Shown here piece after piece: positions 18,772 through 28,568 of a DNA stretch of 64,000 nt. Below the pieces are notes generated by a model that searched no databases, was not told the origin of the DNA, and saw only the letters and a program-made list of their open reading frames with translations. This DNA is from Paraniabella ginsengisoli (GTDB taxonomy: Bacteria > Bacteroidota > Bacteroidia > Chitinophagales > Chitinophagaceae). The translations under genes were made by a program, and so were the position numbers. The stretch is from contig NZ_JAKWBL010000004.1 in NCBI RefSeq assembly GCF_022513635.1, positions 1,178,001 through 1,242,000 on the forward strand. Direction: 5' to 3'. Numbering within the stretch: the stretch's first letter is position 1; each line of letters starts with the position of its first letter.

Positions 18772-19188
18772 ATGTATCCAGCAGAAATAGTAGTTCCTAT
18801 GAAAGAGGAATTGACGGATAATGGTTTTGTAGAATTGCAAACTCCAGATGAGGTAAACGCAAGCCTCGCTAAAAGTGGCACCAATCTTTTGGTAATTAAT
18901 TCTGTTTGCGGCTGTTCGGCAGGAACTGCCAGACCAGGCGTTTTAATGGCTGTTGCAAATGCTGAGAAAAAGCCAGATCTTCTGACAACCAGCTTTGCCG
19001 GTTTCGATATTGATGCAGTTAAGCAAGTGCGTGAGCATTTACTTCCTTATCCTCCATCGTCACCTGCTATTGCATTATTTAAAGATGGCAAGTTGGTGCA
19101 TTTTATTGAAAGACATATGATTGAGGGTCGCTCGGCTCAAATGATCGCTCAAAATCTTTTAGCAGCATTTGACGAATACTGCGCATAG
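18772..19188 (+). CDS. BrxA/BrxB-type bacilliredoxin (YphP/YqiW family)
   Basis: A thioredoxin-fold protein of 138 residues that reverses protein S-bacillithiolation or acts as a disulfide isomerase. The family's CGC motif is at residues 46-48 (NSVCGCSAG). PYPPSSPAIALFKDGKLVHF and the C-terminal AxFDEYCA-like ending also match. The frame is intact, and a strong terminator follows. Confidence 0.92.
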   Translation: MYPAEIVVPMKEELTDNGFVELQTPDEVNASLAKSGTNLLVINSVCGCSAGTARPGVLMAVANAEKKPDLLTTSFAGFDIDAVKQVREHLLPYPPSSPAIALFKDGKLVHFIERHMIEGRSAQMIAQNLLAAFDEYCA

Positions 19189-19232
19189 GTGAGGTTTAGA
19201 GGTTGAAAAGTTTACAGGTTGAAAGTGGATAA

Positions 19233-19262
19233 GGGATGCATTAAGAAGTGCATCCTTTTTTT
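19233..19262 (+). terminator. Terminator after the bacilliredoxin gene
   Basis: The stem ggatgca / tgcatcc has an 8-nt loop and is followed by seven T residues, 45 bp past the stop codon. Confidence 0.85.
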
Positions 19263-19370
19263 ATATTTAGGTGTTAATTTTCAACAATCTACCTTGTCAA
19301 CGTATCAACATATCAACTTTTCAACCTACTTTGTCGTAATATTGCCACTAATTATAAATCGCTTTACTGC

Positions 19371-20656
19371 ATGTATCCTAATTTGTATTATGTTTTTAGA
19401 GATTGGTTTGGGGTGGAGTGGAAGTTTTTACATTTTGTAAACTCATTTGGTTTTTTGTTGCTATTGCTTTCATCATATGTTCGATTGTGCTTGCAAAAGA
19501 GCTCAGGCGCAAAAGCAAAGAAGGTGTTTTTCAACCAACTGACGAAACCATTACAGTTGGAAAGCCTGCCTCTATTGGGGAATTGATTACCAATTTTATA
19601 CTGGGCTTTGTGCTGGGATATAAGATTTTAGGGCTTTTTTTTATGAAGAATTCTTTAAGTGTAAATCCTCAGGAGTACATTTTTTCTTCACAAGGGAACT
19701 GGGTTGCTGGAATTGTTTTAGGAATATTTTTTGCCGCGCTGAAATGGAAGGAGAAAGACAAACAAAAACTTGCAAAGCCCGAAACAAGAGTTATACGGGT
19801 TTGGCCACACGACAGAGTGGGAGAAATTACAATGATCGCCCTGATCTTTGGCCTTGTTGGCGCTAAAATCTTTGACACTTTTGAAAACTGGGATTCTTTT
19901 TTAAAAGATCCGTCTTCCATATTTTCAGCATCAGGCTTAACCTTTTACGGAGGCCTAATATGCGCTGGTATCGCCCTTTGGTGGTTTGCCAGAAAACACA
20001 AGATCAACTTTTTTCATTTTGTAGATGTTTTAGGCGTAATTATGATGCTGGCATACGCGTTGGGCCGGATAGGTTGTCAGGTATCGGGTGATGGAGATTG
20101 GGGCATTTATAATGCTGCGTTTAAAACAACTTCAAATGGCGGCGTTTTCCCGGCAACGCAGGCCGATTTTCAGGCAGCCGTAACTGCAAATGCTGATTTT
20201 TTCTCAAGGCATGAACTACATCATGCTTTTGTTCCTAAGCCCGGCTTTCTTAGTTTTCTTCCTTATTGGTTTTTTGCTTACGACTTTCCTCATAACGTAA
20301 ATGAAACCGGCGTTAAATTGGCTAACTGCTCAGATCTTCAATACTGCAATCATTTACCAGTTCCGGTATTTCCAACTTCCTTGTACGAAATCATCATGTG
20401 CTTGATACTATTTGGTATTTTATGGATGATTCGTAAGCGTATTAAAATTCCTGGGCTTCTATTTGGCATTTATCTGGTTCTTAACGGTATTGAGCGCTTC
20501 ATGATCGAACGCATCAGGGTAAATGTAAAAATGCATTTCCTGGGAATTGAGATGACACAGGCTCAGCTTATATCATTCGGGATCATATTTGCCGGAATAG
20601 CAATGATTATATTTGCCAAAACAAATCATAAGAACATACAACCAACTAGCAGGTAA
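19371..20656 (+). CDS. lgt: Prolipoprotein diacylglyceryl transferase (one frameshift)
   Basis: Adds diacylglycerol to the lipobox Cys of prolipoproteins; an essential inner-membrane enzyme. The typical Bacteroidota N-terminus MYPNLYYVFRDWFGVEW starts at ATG 19371. One T is missing near 19450 (GFLL should read GFFVAIAF), after which the frame runs on. Several membrane helices, TFYGGLI, the signature region ALGRIGCQVSGDGDWG and LNGIERFMIER are visible. Joined length is about 428 residues. The many lipoproteins in the window depend on this enzyme. Confidence 0.92.
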
Positions 20657-20733
20657 ATACGTTATTAGTTTGATACTTTCGAACATGCAGAAAGGAATCG
20701 CGGTTTTTTTAGACTATGTTTAGCTATTAACTG

Positions 20734-20764
20734 TTGATTTTATTCTAATTTCTGCGTACTTTTG
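20734..20764 (+). promoter_or_regulatory. Promoter of rpoD
   Basis: A TTG -33 element at 20734-20736 and a perfect -7 box tacttttg at 20757-20764, 20 bp apart. The start codon is 63 bp downstream. Confidence 0.65.
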
Positions 20765-20827
20765 CAAGTTATTATTTATATTTAGGAACAATCCTACACT
20801 TACCAAAAGGTTATATACAAATAGAAT

Positions 20828-21683
20828 ATGCGTCAGCTCAAAATTGCTACTCAAATTACAAACAGAGATTCTCAGGCGGTTGAAAAATACCTTCAGGAGA
20901 TTTCTAAAATTTCAATGATTACACCAGAGGAAGAGACAACTCTTGCTCAAAAAAAAAATGGGTGACCAGCGTGCTTTAGACAAGCTCGTTCAGGCCAACC
21001 TGCGTTTTGTGGTTTCTGTTGCTAAACAATATCAGCATCAGGGTTTATCACTCAGTGATTTGATCAATGAAGGAAACCTTGGTTTGATCAAAGCTGCACA
21101 ACGTTTCGATGAAACCAAAGGGTTTAAGTTTATTTCTTACGCCGTATGGTGGATTCGTCAGAGCATTTTACAAGCTTTGGCAGAACAAGGCCGTTTGGTG
21201 CGTTTACCTCAAAATAAAATTGGTACTTACAATAAAGCCAACAAAGCGTATATGGCTTTTGAGCAAGAGCATGAAAGGGAACCTTCTACCGAAGAGCTTT
21301 CTGAATTGCTGGAAATGAGCGAAACAGAGATCAATAATATTTTCCAAAGCAATACCCGCCATACTTCTTTAGATGCACCAGTTCACGAAGCAGAAGACGT
21401 GGCAATGGGCGATTTATTGGAAGGCGGTTCTGATACCGATGATGATGTGATGAAAGATTCTTTGCGTAACGAAATTCGTCGTGTATTAAAATCTCTTTCT
21501 CCGCGTGAAGCAGAAATTGTAAATGCGTATTTTGGCCTCGACGGAGAAAATGGCGTTACGATCGAGCAAATCGGACAAAAATATGATTTAACCAAAGAGC
21601 GTATCCGCCAAATAAAAGAACGCGCTATTAAGCGTTTGCAAAAAGCAAGATACAGCGGTGCATTGAAATCTTATTTGGGGTAA
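20828..21683 (+). CDS. rpoD: Primary RNA polymerase sigma factor (one frameshift)
   Basis: The housekeeping sigma factor that recognises the TTTG/TAnnTTTG promoters. It begins MRQLKIATQITNRDSQAVEK, the Bacteroidota start. Region 2 follows with ANLRFVVSVAKQYQ, GNLGLIKAAQRFDETKGFKF (partly quoted) and YAVWWIRQ; region 3 is present, and region 4 has LSPREAEIVNAYFGL and ERIRQIKERA. The ten-A run at 20949-20958 has one A too many, breaking the frame after ETTLAQ; nine A residues restore KKMGDQRALDKLV. Joined length is about 285 residues. A break in an essential gene at a homopolymer points to sequencing error. Confidence 0.94.
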
Positions 21684-21714
21684 CAGTCTTCTAAAAAAAT
21701 AAAAATAAAAATAA

Positions 21715-21746
21715 AATAGCTTGTAGTTTAACTACAGGCTATTTTT
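21715..21746 (+). terminator. Terminator of rpoD
   Basis: A 12-bp stem (aatagcttgtag / ctacaggctatt, one G-T pair), a 5-nt loop and a following T run, 31 bp past the stop. Confidence 0.85.
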
Positions 21747-21855
21747 GTTTGATATGAAATGAGCATAAAAATTAGCGAGCCAAATTGTACCCAAAGCGAT
21801 GATAATTTTTCAGCGAATTCCATCTGGCAAATAAAATTCAATAAAAAATAAACAG

Positions 21856-22747
21856 ATGAAAGTTTTTGTAACCGGCTCCAACGGATTTGTAGGAAGTTAT
21901 ATCGTCAATCAATTATTACAGGACGGACATGAAGTGTTCGCTTCATCACGAACTGGTGATTCATCTTCTTTTAACAGCAATAAGAATTACCGTTTTATTC
22001 AGGTAGATTTTTCCGATCCATTTTCTCTACACGATGCTTTTGAATTTGTACAACCCGATGTAGTTGTGCATTGCGGCGCGATGAGCAAGCCGGACGAGTG
22101 TGAGTTGAATCAGTCTGACGCTTTTGATGCAAATGTTTTTGGTACCGTGCAGTTGTTGTTGAATGCCGAAACATATAAATCGTTCTTTGTGCACCTTTCC
22201 AGTGATTTTATTTTTAATGGTGAGAAAGGAATGCATTTGGAAGAAGACAAGCCTGACCCTATAAGCTATTACGGGAAAACCAAATTACAGGCTGAAGAAG
22301 CGGTGATGGAGTATCAGCACGATTGGGCCATTGTTCGCACTGTGTTTGTATATGGTAAACCTTTTTATGGACGAGACAGCTTTATAACAATGATCGCAAA
22401 AAAGTTGAAAAATAATGAGCCATTCAAAGTAGTAAACGATCAAATTCGCACACCAACGCATGCCGAAGATTTGGCAAAAGGAATTGTGGCGATAGTAAAC
22501 AAGCGCGCAACAGGTGTTTACAATTTGGCTGGAAAAAGATGTATTAACGCCTTATGAAATGGCATTAGCAACCGCTAAATATCTTGATGTATCAGATCAT
22601 CAACTTTTCGCTGTAACACGAGACACTTTTGAAGAAGTGGCGCAGCGCCCTTTAAAAGGAGGCTTAAATATCAGTAAAGCAATTGGCGAACTGGAATATA
22701 AACCAATGAGTTTTGAAGAAGGGTTGAAGAAGACGTTGGAGTTGTAA
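21856..22747 (+). CDS. SDR-family NAD-dependent reductase, RmlD-like (one frameshift)
   Basis: An extended short-chain dehydrogenase resembling dTDP-4-dehydrorhamnose reductase. It has TGSNGFVGSYI (nucleotide binding), VVHCGAMSKPDECE, SSDFIFNG and the YYGKTK catalytic Tyr/Lys, then RTVFVYGKPFYGRD. One extra A near 22536 (GGAAAAAG) shifts the frame; removing it joins AGK to DVLTPYEMALATAKY and on to the stop at 22747, about 297 residues. Whether it makes dTDP-rhamnose is not shown, since no rmlABC neighbours are present. Confidence 0.8.
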
Positions 22748-22835
22748 TGGCTCACAGAAAACTCAGATGAACACAGCATGCCGGAAAAATATTTTTAAGA
22801 AAAAATTCTGCGTAGCGCCGTGTATTCCGTGAGAA
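22748..22835. repeat. CTCACAG..CTGTGAG-type inverted repeat, family F copy 1
   Basis: Reads ctcacagaaaactcagatgaa at the left and cgccgtgtattccgtgag at the right. Related arms occur at 28490-28568 and 46465-46600. It lies between convergent genes. Confidence 0.55.
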
Positions 22836-22842
22836 AAAATCT

Positions 22843-23760
22843 TTACTCTTTCGGCTTTAATGGCAAAAATATTTCAGCCATCATACATCTTGCGCTACCT
22901 CCACCATTTTTTTCAATCGTATTTAATGATGAATGAATAATAGGATTGAAAGATTGAAGTTGCCGTATTTGATCTTCGGTTAAGGAGTTGAAAGCCTGTG
23001 TTGACATCACCAGAAATTGAGCTCCTGCTATATTTTGCACCTGAAGCATGTTTCCTGCAAATTGGTTCATTTGTTCAAGACTTATATAGATGATCTCTTT
23101 ATCTGTTTCTTCAAACTTGTGCCTAAGCATCTCCTTTTGAACATCTTCTGTTATGGCGTCCATGCAAATAACAACGTATTCGTCTGCAAGGCACATCATC
23201 ACGTTAGTATGATATATTTCATTTCCGTTTTGATCAACAGCATTAAAGAGAACTGGCCTATAACCCATAGCATCGCAAAAGTCGTATAATACAGAGGGTG
23301 AAGTTCTGGGAGAAATACATGCATAGGCAAATTCGTTGTCTCTGTCTAAAACCATACTTCCCGTTCCTTCCAAATAAATCTTCTTGTTTTCATATTCTGT
23401 CAGGTCAATGCTGGTGCGGATGTAGAAGGTTTCATTAACTTTTTCTATCACATTTTTACTGCGTTCCAGTTGCCTGTTTTCAGCGAACATGGGGTAAACA
23501 ACTATTGTCCCGTCTTCATGAAACGAGACCCAGTTGTTAGGAAATATAGAGTCGGGCGTATGCGGTTCTAAAGTATCCTGGATCACCGTGACATGAATGC
23601 CGTTAAGCCGTAGCATATCTACAAAATCATCAAACTCCTGCAAGGCCATTTGATGTACATTCAATTGATCAGATACTTTTTGAAAACTATTATTTACTGC
23701 CGTTTCTGGATTAAAGGCAAACGCAGCGGGACGTATCATTAGTAGGGTGGAGGTGGTCAT
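22843..23760 (-). CDS. ctlX: Citrulline hydrolase CtlX-like (arginine deiminase superfamily)
   Basis: Predicted to hydrolyse citrulline to ornithine, CO2 and ammonia. It is a guanidino-group-modifying fold of 305 residues with DSIFPNNWVSFHEDGT near residue 70, YLEGTGSMVLDR, the catalytic His in YHTNVMM and the catalytic Cys near the end in GGGSARCM. The frame is intact. It lies 55 bp downstream of an arginine deiminase gene on the same strand, so the pair would run arginine to citrulline to ornithine. Confidence 0.85.
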   Translation of the reverse strand: MTTSTLLMIRPAAFAFNPETAVNNSFQKVSDQLNVHQMALQEFDDFVDMLRLNGIHVTVIQDTLEPHTPDSIFPNNWVSFHEDGTIVVYPMFAENRQLERSKNVIEKVNETFYIRTSIDLTEYENKKIYLEGTGSMVLDRDNEFAYACISPRTSPSVLYDFCDAMGYRPVLFNAVDQNGNEIYHTNVMMCLADEYVVICMDAITEDVQKEMLRHKFEETDKEIIYISLEQMNQFAGNMLQVQNIAGAQFLVMSTQAFNSLTEDQIRQLQSFNPIIHSSLNTIEKNGGGSARCMMAEIFLPLKPKE

Positions 23761-23815
23761 TTGGTGTGAAATTGAAAAGTTGAAAAGGAATTCCCCTTAT
23801 TAACTTGTTAACTAA

Positions 23816-25260
23816 TCAACTAGCTGGATTGCGAAGCAACGGCATACTCATACAATGAAACCCGCCACGGGCGCGCGAAAGCTCGGCCGAAGGCATTACA
23901 ATAAATGTGTTTTGAATGTCCTGAATGTTGATGGTTTCATCTTCCAGTTGCTGCAAAAGATCTTTTACATGAATGGATGTAAACCCTGCTTTAATAAAAG
24001 CCTGCAAGGTTTTGTCGTTGCGGTCGTAACCAACAACAACACCTTCCTTTAGTGCCAAAAGATTACAACTATCCGTCCATTGTTCGCGCACATCAAATGG
24101 AAATTCACTATTGCCGGAATAAATGAATTTTACTTTGTCCGTACTTTTTAAATCATTCTTACTAACGTCAATTAAAAGATCTTCCAGATTATCGAAGTGA
24201 ACCGGATTGGTAATGTCTTTCTTTTTAAATTGTATGGCGCTTATCCCTTCTTCTTTCTTTCTTGTGTCCAATGCTTTTTGTATATCGTCTGCATCTTCTT
24301 TTTTACATGCTTGCGAGAAAACTTCCCCAGCATTACCCACATATTTCTTTTAACCTGTGTAAAGATGGTGTCAATGTGCATGTAATCCCGCTTTTTGGGA
24401 ATTTTTATTACCGTAACTTTTTTTACTACATTTTTTTCAAAAAGTGTTTTAACCGCAATATGCGCCGCTTCAAGCGAAGTGCGCTCGCTTACGCCAATTA
24501 ATACATGATCGGGACTTACCACCATCACGTCTCCGCCTTCAAGCGTAACCGGCTTTTCTTCCGAATCAGCAGGAAGTAGAAATTGTAGATTTCTTTCAGG
24601 AAGCTCGATGATTTTATTTCGATAATTTTCAAACAAGGGATGATTGAAGAAAATATATTTCATCAGCAAAGCTTCTCTTGTACGAGCCTGCTTTGCAGGT
24701 TTATTAAGCAAAATATAATCATTAATAACAATGCCGATATCTCTTGTAAAAATAAAATTAGGCACCGGCGGAAACAGCATGTTACTTTCTTTGTAATAAG
24801 TACCGGTAATGAAAACATGTGCAAGCTCTTTCGGGTCAGTTTCCATTAGTTCATTCTGCAATTCATAAGAGCAGTTCTCAATGGCACAAACAGAAGCCAC
24901 TAGTTTTAACCGAATATCTTTTTCCTTTAGAACTTCTGCCAATAACCATTCTATCTCAATAACATCGGTTGATTTATAAAAGTGTTTGTTTCCCGGTTTA
25001 TAAAAATCAAAATTGTTTTTTGGGTCATCTATGTCCGAAAGTCGGCCTTTTATTTTTTCAGGATCTAAGAAATAAAGCAACAGCTTTATATAATAATCAT
25101 ACTCCTTTCGGCGAATGGTTTCTAAATGCACAATGTCTTCAAAAAGCCAGTCCTGGGCCTTTGACGGAACCACCTTGCCCAAACCGCTGTCCGGACTGTG
25201 TACTAGCAATCTTTTCAGTGTTCCGATTTCTGAACTAACGTTTATATCTTTTGTTTGCAT
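23816..25260 (-). CDS. Arginine deiminase-family amidinohydrolase (one frameshift)
   Basis: Predicted to convert arginine to citrulline and ammonia. The N-terminal block is SEIGTLKRLLVHSPDSGLG, followed by FTRDIGIVIND, LEGGDVMVVSP (substrate Asp) and MHIDTIFT (His/Asp), and, in the second frame, the C-terminal catalytic Cys in GGFHCMSMPL. One base is lost near 24310-24340, after MWV and before NAGEVFSQACKK. Joined length is about 480 residues, longer than classical ArcA. I chose the ATG at 25260 over 25275 because it gives the shorter, family-like start. Confidence 0.82.
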
Positions 25261-25383
25261 AAATGTGTACGGCACTAAAGCGGCTTCCTATAAACCAAAA
25301 TTAAGCAAAGCCGTGCAGATTTAGGAATAGTGCATTGACTATTGACAATTAACCATTGACTATTTTCCTTAGCTTGCGACCTA

Positions 25384-26274
25384 ATGCGGAAATCGTTTTT
25401 ACAATTACATATTGCGGTATTACTGGCGGGTTTTACCGGCGTTTTAGGTAAGCTAATTACCATGAATGAAGGGCTTATCGTATGGTATCGCTTATTAATC
25501 ACGGCCATAACGTTGTGGATATTATTTTATGCTACAAAGCGCCTGCAAAAAATATCCATGAAAGATATGTTGCAACTGACCGGTGTTGGTTTTATAAGTG
25601 CTTTGCATTGGGTATTTTTTTACGCTTCGATCAAGTATGCTAATGTATCTATTGCCCTTGTTTGTTTTTCCGTTATCAGCTTTTTTTCTTCTTTTTTAGA
25701 ACCGATTATCAATCGGGTTCGTATCAATAAATTGGAGCTATTATTTGGGCTGATGAATGTATTTGGCATTTGGCTGATCTTTCATTTTGATACCACTTAC
25801 AAATTGGGTATTGGCCTTGGGCTGGTGGCAGCCTTCTTTGGCGCTTTGTTTCCCATTCTTTTGAAAATGAAGATGACACGCATTAATATGCAAACTGTGC
25901 TTACCTGGCAAATGACCGGCGGTTTTATTACCCTTTCGTTGGTAATGCCATTTTACCTGAAAGTCTTTCCTGTGGCCACTTTGGCGCCTTCATTAGCTGA
26001 TTTTTTATGGTTGCTGGTATTGGCCTGGGTTTGTTCAGTAATCGCTTTTCAGTTTGCTATGAATGCGCTTAAAAAATTATCAGCATTCACGGTAAACCTG
26101 TCTTACAGCGTAGAGCCGGTGTACGGAATATTAATGGCATTTATTTTATTTCAGGAAAATCAGGTGTTGAATAAAGGGTTCTATCTGGGTACAGCAGTTA
26201 TTATGTCTACGCTGGTGTTACACATGTTGGTGCTGAGGAGGGATAATAGGAAGGAGGTGGAGGTTTCTGTTTGA
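25384..26274 (+). CDS. EamA/DMT-family transporter
   Basis: A 296-residue inner-membrane protein with about ten hydrophobic segments in two EamA halves (residues about 7-140 and 150-290). Typical markers are SALHWVFFYASIKYANVSIAL (partly quoted) and SYSVEPVYGILMAFILFQE near the end of the second half. Drug/metabolite efflux is the usual role; the substrate is unknown. It is transcribed divergently from the arginine deiminase gene across a gap of about 120 bp containing attgactattgacaatt repeats. Confidence 0.85.
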   Translation: MRKSFLQLHIAVLLAGFTGVLGKLITMNEGLIVWYRLLITAITLWILFYATKRLQKISMKDMLQLTGVGFISALHWVFFYASIKYANVSIALVCFSVISFFSSFLEPIINRVRINKLELLFGLMNVFGIWLIFHFDTTYKLGIGLGLVAAFFGALFPILLKMKMTRINMQTVLTWQMTGGFITLSLVMPFYLKVFPVATLAPSLADFLWLLVLAWVCSVIAFQFAMNALKKLSAFTVNLSYSVEPVYGILMAFILFQENQVLNKGFYLGTAVIMSTLVLHMLVLRRDNRKEVEVSV

Positions 26275-26408
26275 GTATTCATTTTCTTTCCATTGCACAA
26301 AATGAAACATTAGTTATTATTTGCTAATGTGGTTGTTGTAAATAAAAACTAAAATTACAAGGAGAAGAAGAATTATTGAAAATAAATAACTAACACCTCC
26401 TTTCTTGC

Positions 26409-26798
26409 TTAAATATTTTTTTGTTGTTCACTATCAGAAAACTTCGTTTTTGCTTCCTGAACAATTTTGTCAGCTTTGCGGATATAAAGTAAGTTTCCTA
26501 AAAACCCAACAGCAGTTGCAATTGCAATAGTTGCAACAAGATTGATTAAACTTGCGCTCCCTTCCTCAATGTCATTCGGTAATATTATTGTTTCTAAACC
26601 ACTCTCAATAATTATGGCAATAATTAATACTGCCGTTTCGATATACATTTTTCTGTACATAAACCAAAATAAGCCGAGAAGAAATGCAAAAAAATTGAAA
26701 GAGATTTTTTGTCCCGCATGAAATTTTGCCCATTTGTCAATATAATAGGATTTGTTATTTTGAAAATAAGTTTCGTAAAGTTCAATATCCTGTTGCAT
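26409..26798 (-). CDS. DUF2628 membrane protein
   Basis: A 129-residue protein with a soluble N-terminus (YETYFQNNKSYYIDKW), the DUF2628 core NFFAFLLGLFWFMYRKMY, and two or three further membrane helices. The function of the family is unknown. The frame is intact, and it stands alone. Confidence 0.75.
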   Translation of the reverse strand: MQQDIELYETYFQNNKSYYIDKWAKFHAGQKISFNFFAFLLGLFWFMYRKMYIETAVLIIAIIIESGLETIILPNDIEEGSASLINLVATIAIATAVGFLGNLLYIRKADKIVQEAKTKFSDSEQQKNI

Positions 26799-26860
26799 AA
26801 GTTATAATTTGGTTGAAGTTTGTGATATGCTAACCTATTCTCAAATATACACCACATCCT

Positions 26861-26887
26861 AAAAAAAGTTGCGCCACTGGCGCAACT
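26861..26887 (-). terminator. Terminator of the E2 acyltransferase gene
   Basis: On the minus strand a 9-bp perfect stem (agttgcgcc / ggcgcaact) runs into seven T residues, about 25 bp past the E2 stop codon. Confidence 0.88.
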
Positions 26888-26911
26888 CTATAAATTATTA
26901 AAAGTTACCCA

Positions 26912-28231
26912 CTAAAACTCCCTCCCTTCAAAATGCTCCAGCTCCTTTGCAACCGCCGTTACAAATGTAGCGCCCAGGCTTCCGTCGATAATACGATGAT
27001 CGTAGCTCATACTGATGTACATCATGTGTCGAATCGCAATGCTGTCGCCATGTGGCGTTTCAATTACCATCGGGCGTTTTTTAATAGCACCCACAGCCAT
27101 AATTGCCGCTTGCGGTTGGTTGATGATTGGTGTACCCATAAGGCTGCCGAATGTGCCAACATTGGTAAGTGTAAAAGTGCCACCTTGTGTATCGTCGGCT
27201 TTGAGTTTACCGTTGCGGGCAGCATTGGCCAGGTGGTTCACTTGTTTAGCCAGGCCAACAAGGTTTAGCTGATCCGCATTTTTAATAACCGGAACAATAA
27301 GGTTCCCATTAGGCAAAGCCGCAGCCATGCCAATATTAATGTCTTTCTTTATAATAATTCTGTCGCCGTCAACCGAGCTATTGATCATTGGGAATCTCTT
27401 GATGCACTTTACAATCGCCTCTATAAACAAAGGCATAAAAGTGATCTTCGTTCCTTCCCGTTTTTCAAAATCATTTTTTACCGCATCGCGCCACTGCACA
27501 ATATTCGTTACATCAGCTTCGCTAAAGCTGGTCACATGCGGACTGGTATGCACACTACGAACCATGTGTTCGGCAATAAGTTTGCGCATCCGGTCCATTT
27601 CTATAATCTCAACATTACCTCCCGTATAAGTGCTTGTGCCCTGCGATGCAGCAGGCACGGCCGATTGTGTACTCACTTCTCTTGAAGTTGTTTCACCGTC
27701 GCCTCGTTTCCTTTTAGCAATATAACTCAGCAGGTCGTTTTTTGTTACACGGCCTTCATTGCCGCTTCCTTCCAATTGTTCCAGCTCGCTCAACGGAATA
27801 CCTTCTCTGGCGGCTATATTCAAAACCAATGGTGAATAAAATCTGGTATGGCTCTTAATAGCCGCTTCATGTTTTATTTTGCTCGAAATCACTTCGGCAG
27901 TTGTTTCTTTAATATCTTCTTGTGCTGTTGCATGCTTTTCACTGGATTGCGCTTTTTCAACATTTGGTATTGTTGGCGCCGGTCCATCGCCCTGTATTTC
28001 AATCCTGGCAATCACAGCATCAATCGGCACAACGTCGTTCTCCTGATATAAAATTTCAGTAATCACTCCCTCGGCAGTACTCGGCACTTCACTGTCTACT
28101 TTATCAGTAGCAATTTCCAAAACTGTTTCATCCATTTTTACGGCATCGCCCACATTTTTCAACCACTTCAAAATGGTAGCTTCCATGATGCTTTCGCCCA
28201 GTTTAGGCATTACCAGATCAACAATTGCCAT
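26912..28231 (-). CDS. 2-oxo acid dehydrogenase E2 component (dihydrolipoamide acyltransferase)
   Basis: The core subunit of a 2-oxo acid dehydrogenase complex. Residues 1-76 are a lipoyl domain with the lipoylated Lys in EIATDKVDSEVPS. Residues about 130-170 are the E1/E3-binding domain (SPLVLNIAAREGIPLSELEQ partly quoted; GRVTKNDLL). Residues about 215-439 are the catalytic domain with YDHRIIDGSLG. It has 439 residues and an intact frame. The substrate (branched-chain, pyruvate or 2-oxoglutarate) cannot be fixed because no E1 gene adjoins. Confidence 0.92.
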   Translation of the reverse strand: MAIVDLVMPKLGESIMEATILKWLKNVGDAVKMDETVLEIATDKVDSEVPSTAEGVITEILYQENDVVPIDAVIARIEIQGDGPAPTIPNVEKAQSSEKHATAQEDIKETTAEVISSKIKHEAAIKSHTRFYSPLVLNIAAREGIPLSELEQLEGSGNEGRVTKNDLLSYIAKRKRGDGETTSREVSTQSAVPAASQGTSTYTGGNVEIIEMDRMRKLIAEHMVRSVHTSPHVTSFSEADVTNIVQWRDAVKNDFEKREGTKITFMPLFIEAIVKCIKRFPMINSSVDGDRIIIKKDINIGMAAALPNGNLIVPVIKNADQLNLVGLAKQVNHLANAARNGKLKADDTQGGTFTLTNVGTFGSLMGTPIINQPQAAIMAVGAIKKRPMVIETPHGDSIAIRHMMYISMSYDHRIIDGSLGATFVTAVAKELEHFEGREF

Positions 28232-28254
28232 AATGATAATTCTTTTTAAAATTT

Positions 28255-28322
28255 ATTGAACCAGCTGTGGAATACAACTCATCGAAATTGCCACGCTCGT
28301 TTTATCGTCCCGATTATAACTC
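28255..28322 (+). repeat. Dispersed repeat, family A copy 3
   Basis: ttgaaccagctg, actcatcgaaattgccacgc and tcgttttatcgtcccgatta. It lies just upstream of the E2 gene on the opposite strand. Confidence 0.75.
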
Positions 28323-28489
28323 ATCCTACACGTGTCCGCCGCAGGCTGATAAACGACGCTATCAACTCTATACCAGCAATGGTCAGACCGGGACGGTCAG
28401 ACCAGGTATGCCACAAAAGTAGGGAATTGGATGCTAACCTTTGTGCGCGATTGCTTAACGTCATTTGCGATAATAACACAAGGATATTT

Positions 28490-28568
28490 CTCACAGAAAA
28501 CACAGATCATCACAGATTATTTCATAAAATCATTTTTGTGTCATTCTGTGCTATCTGTGAGAACTTAC
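28490..28568. repeat. CTCACAG..CTGTGAG inverted repeat, family F copy 2
   Basis: tctcacagaaaacacagatc at the left faces gtgctatctgtgagaa at the right, with inner complementary arms. Its right end overlaps the cinA stop codon region. Confidence 0.65.
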
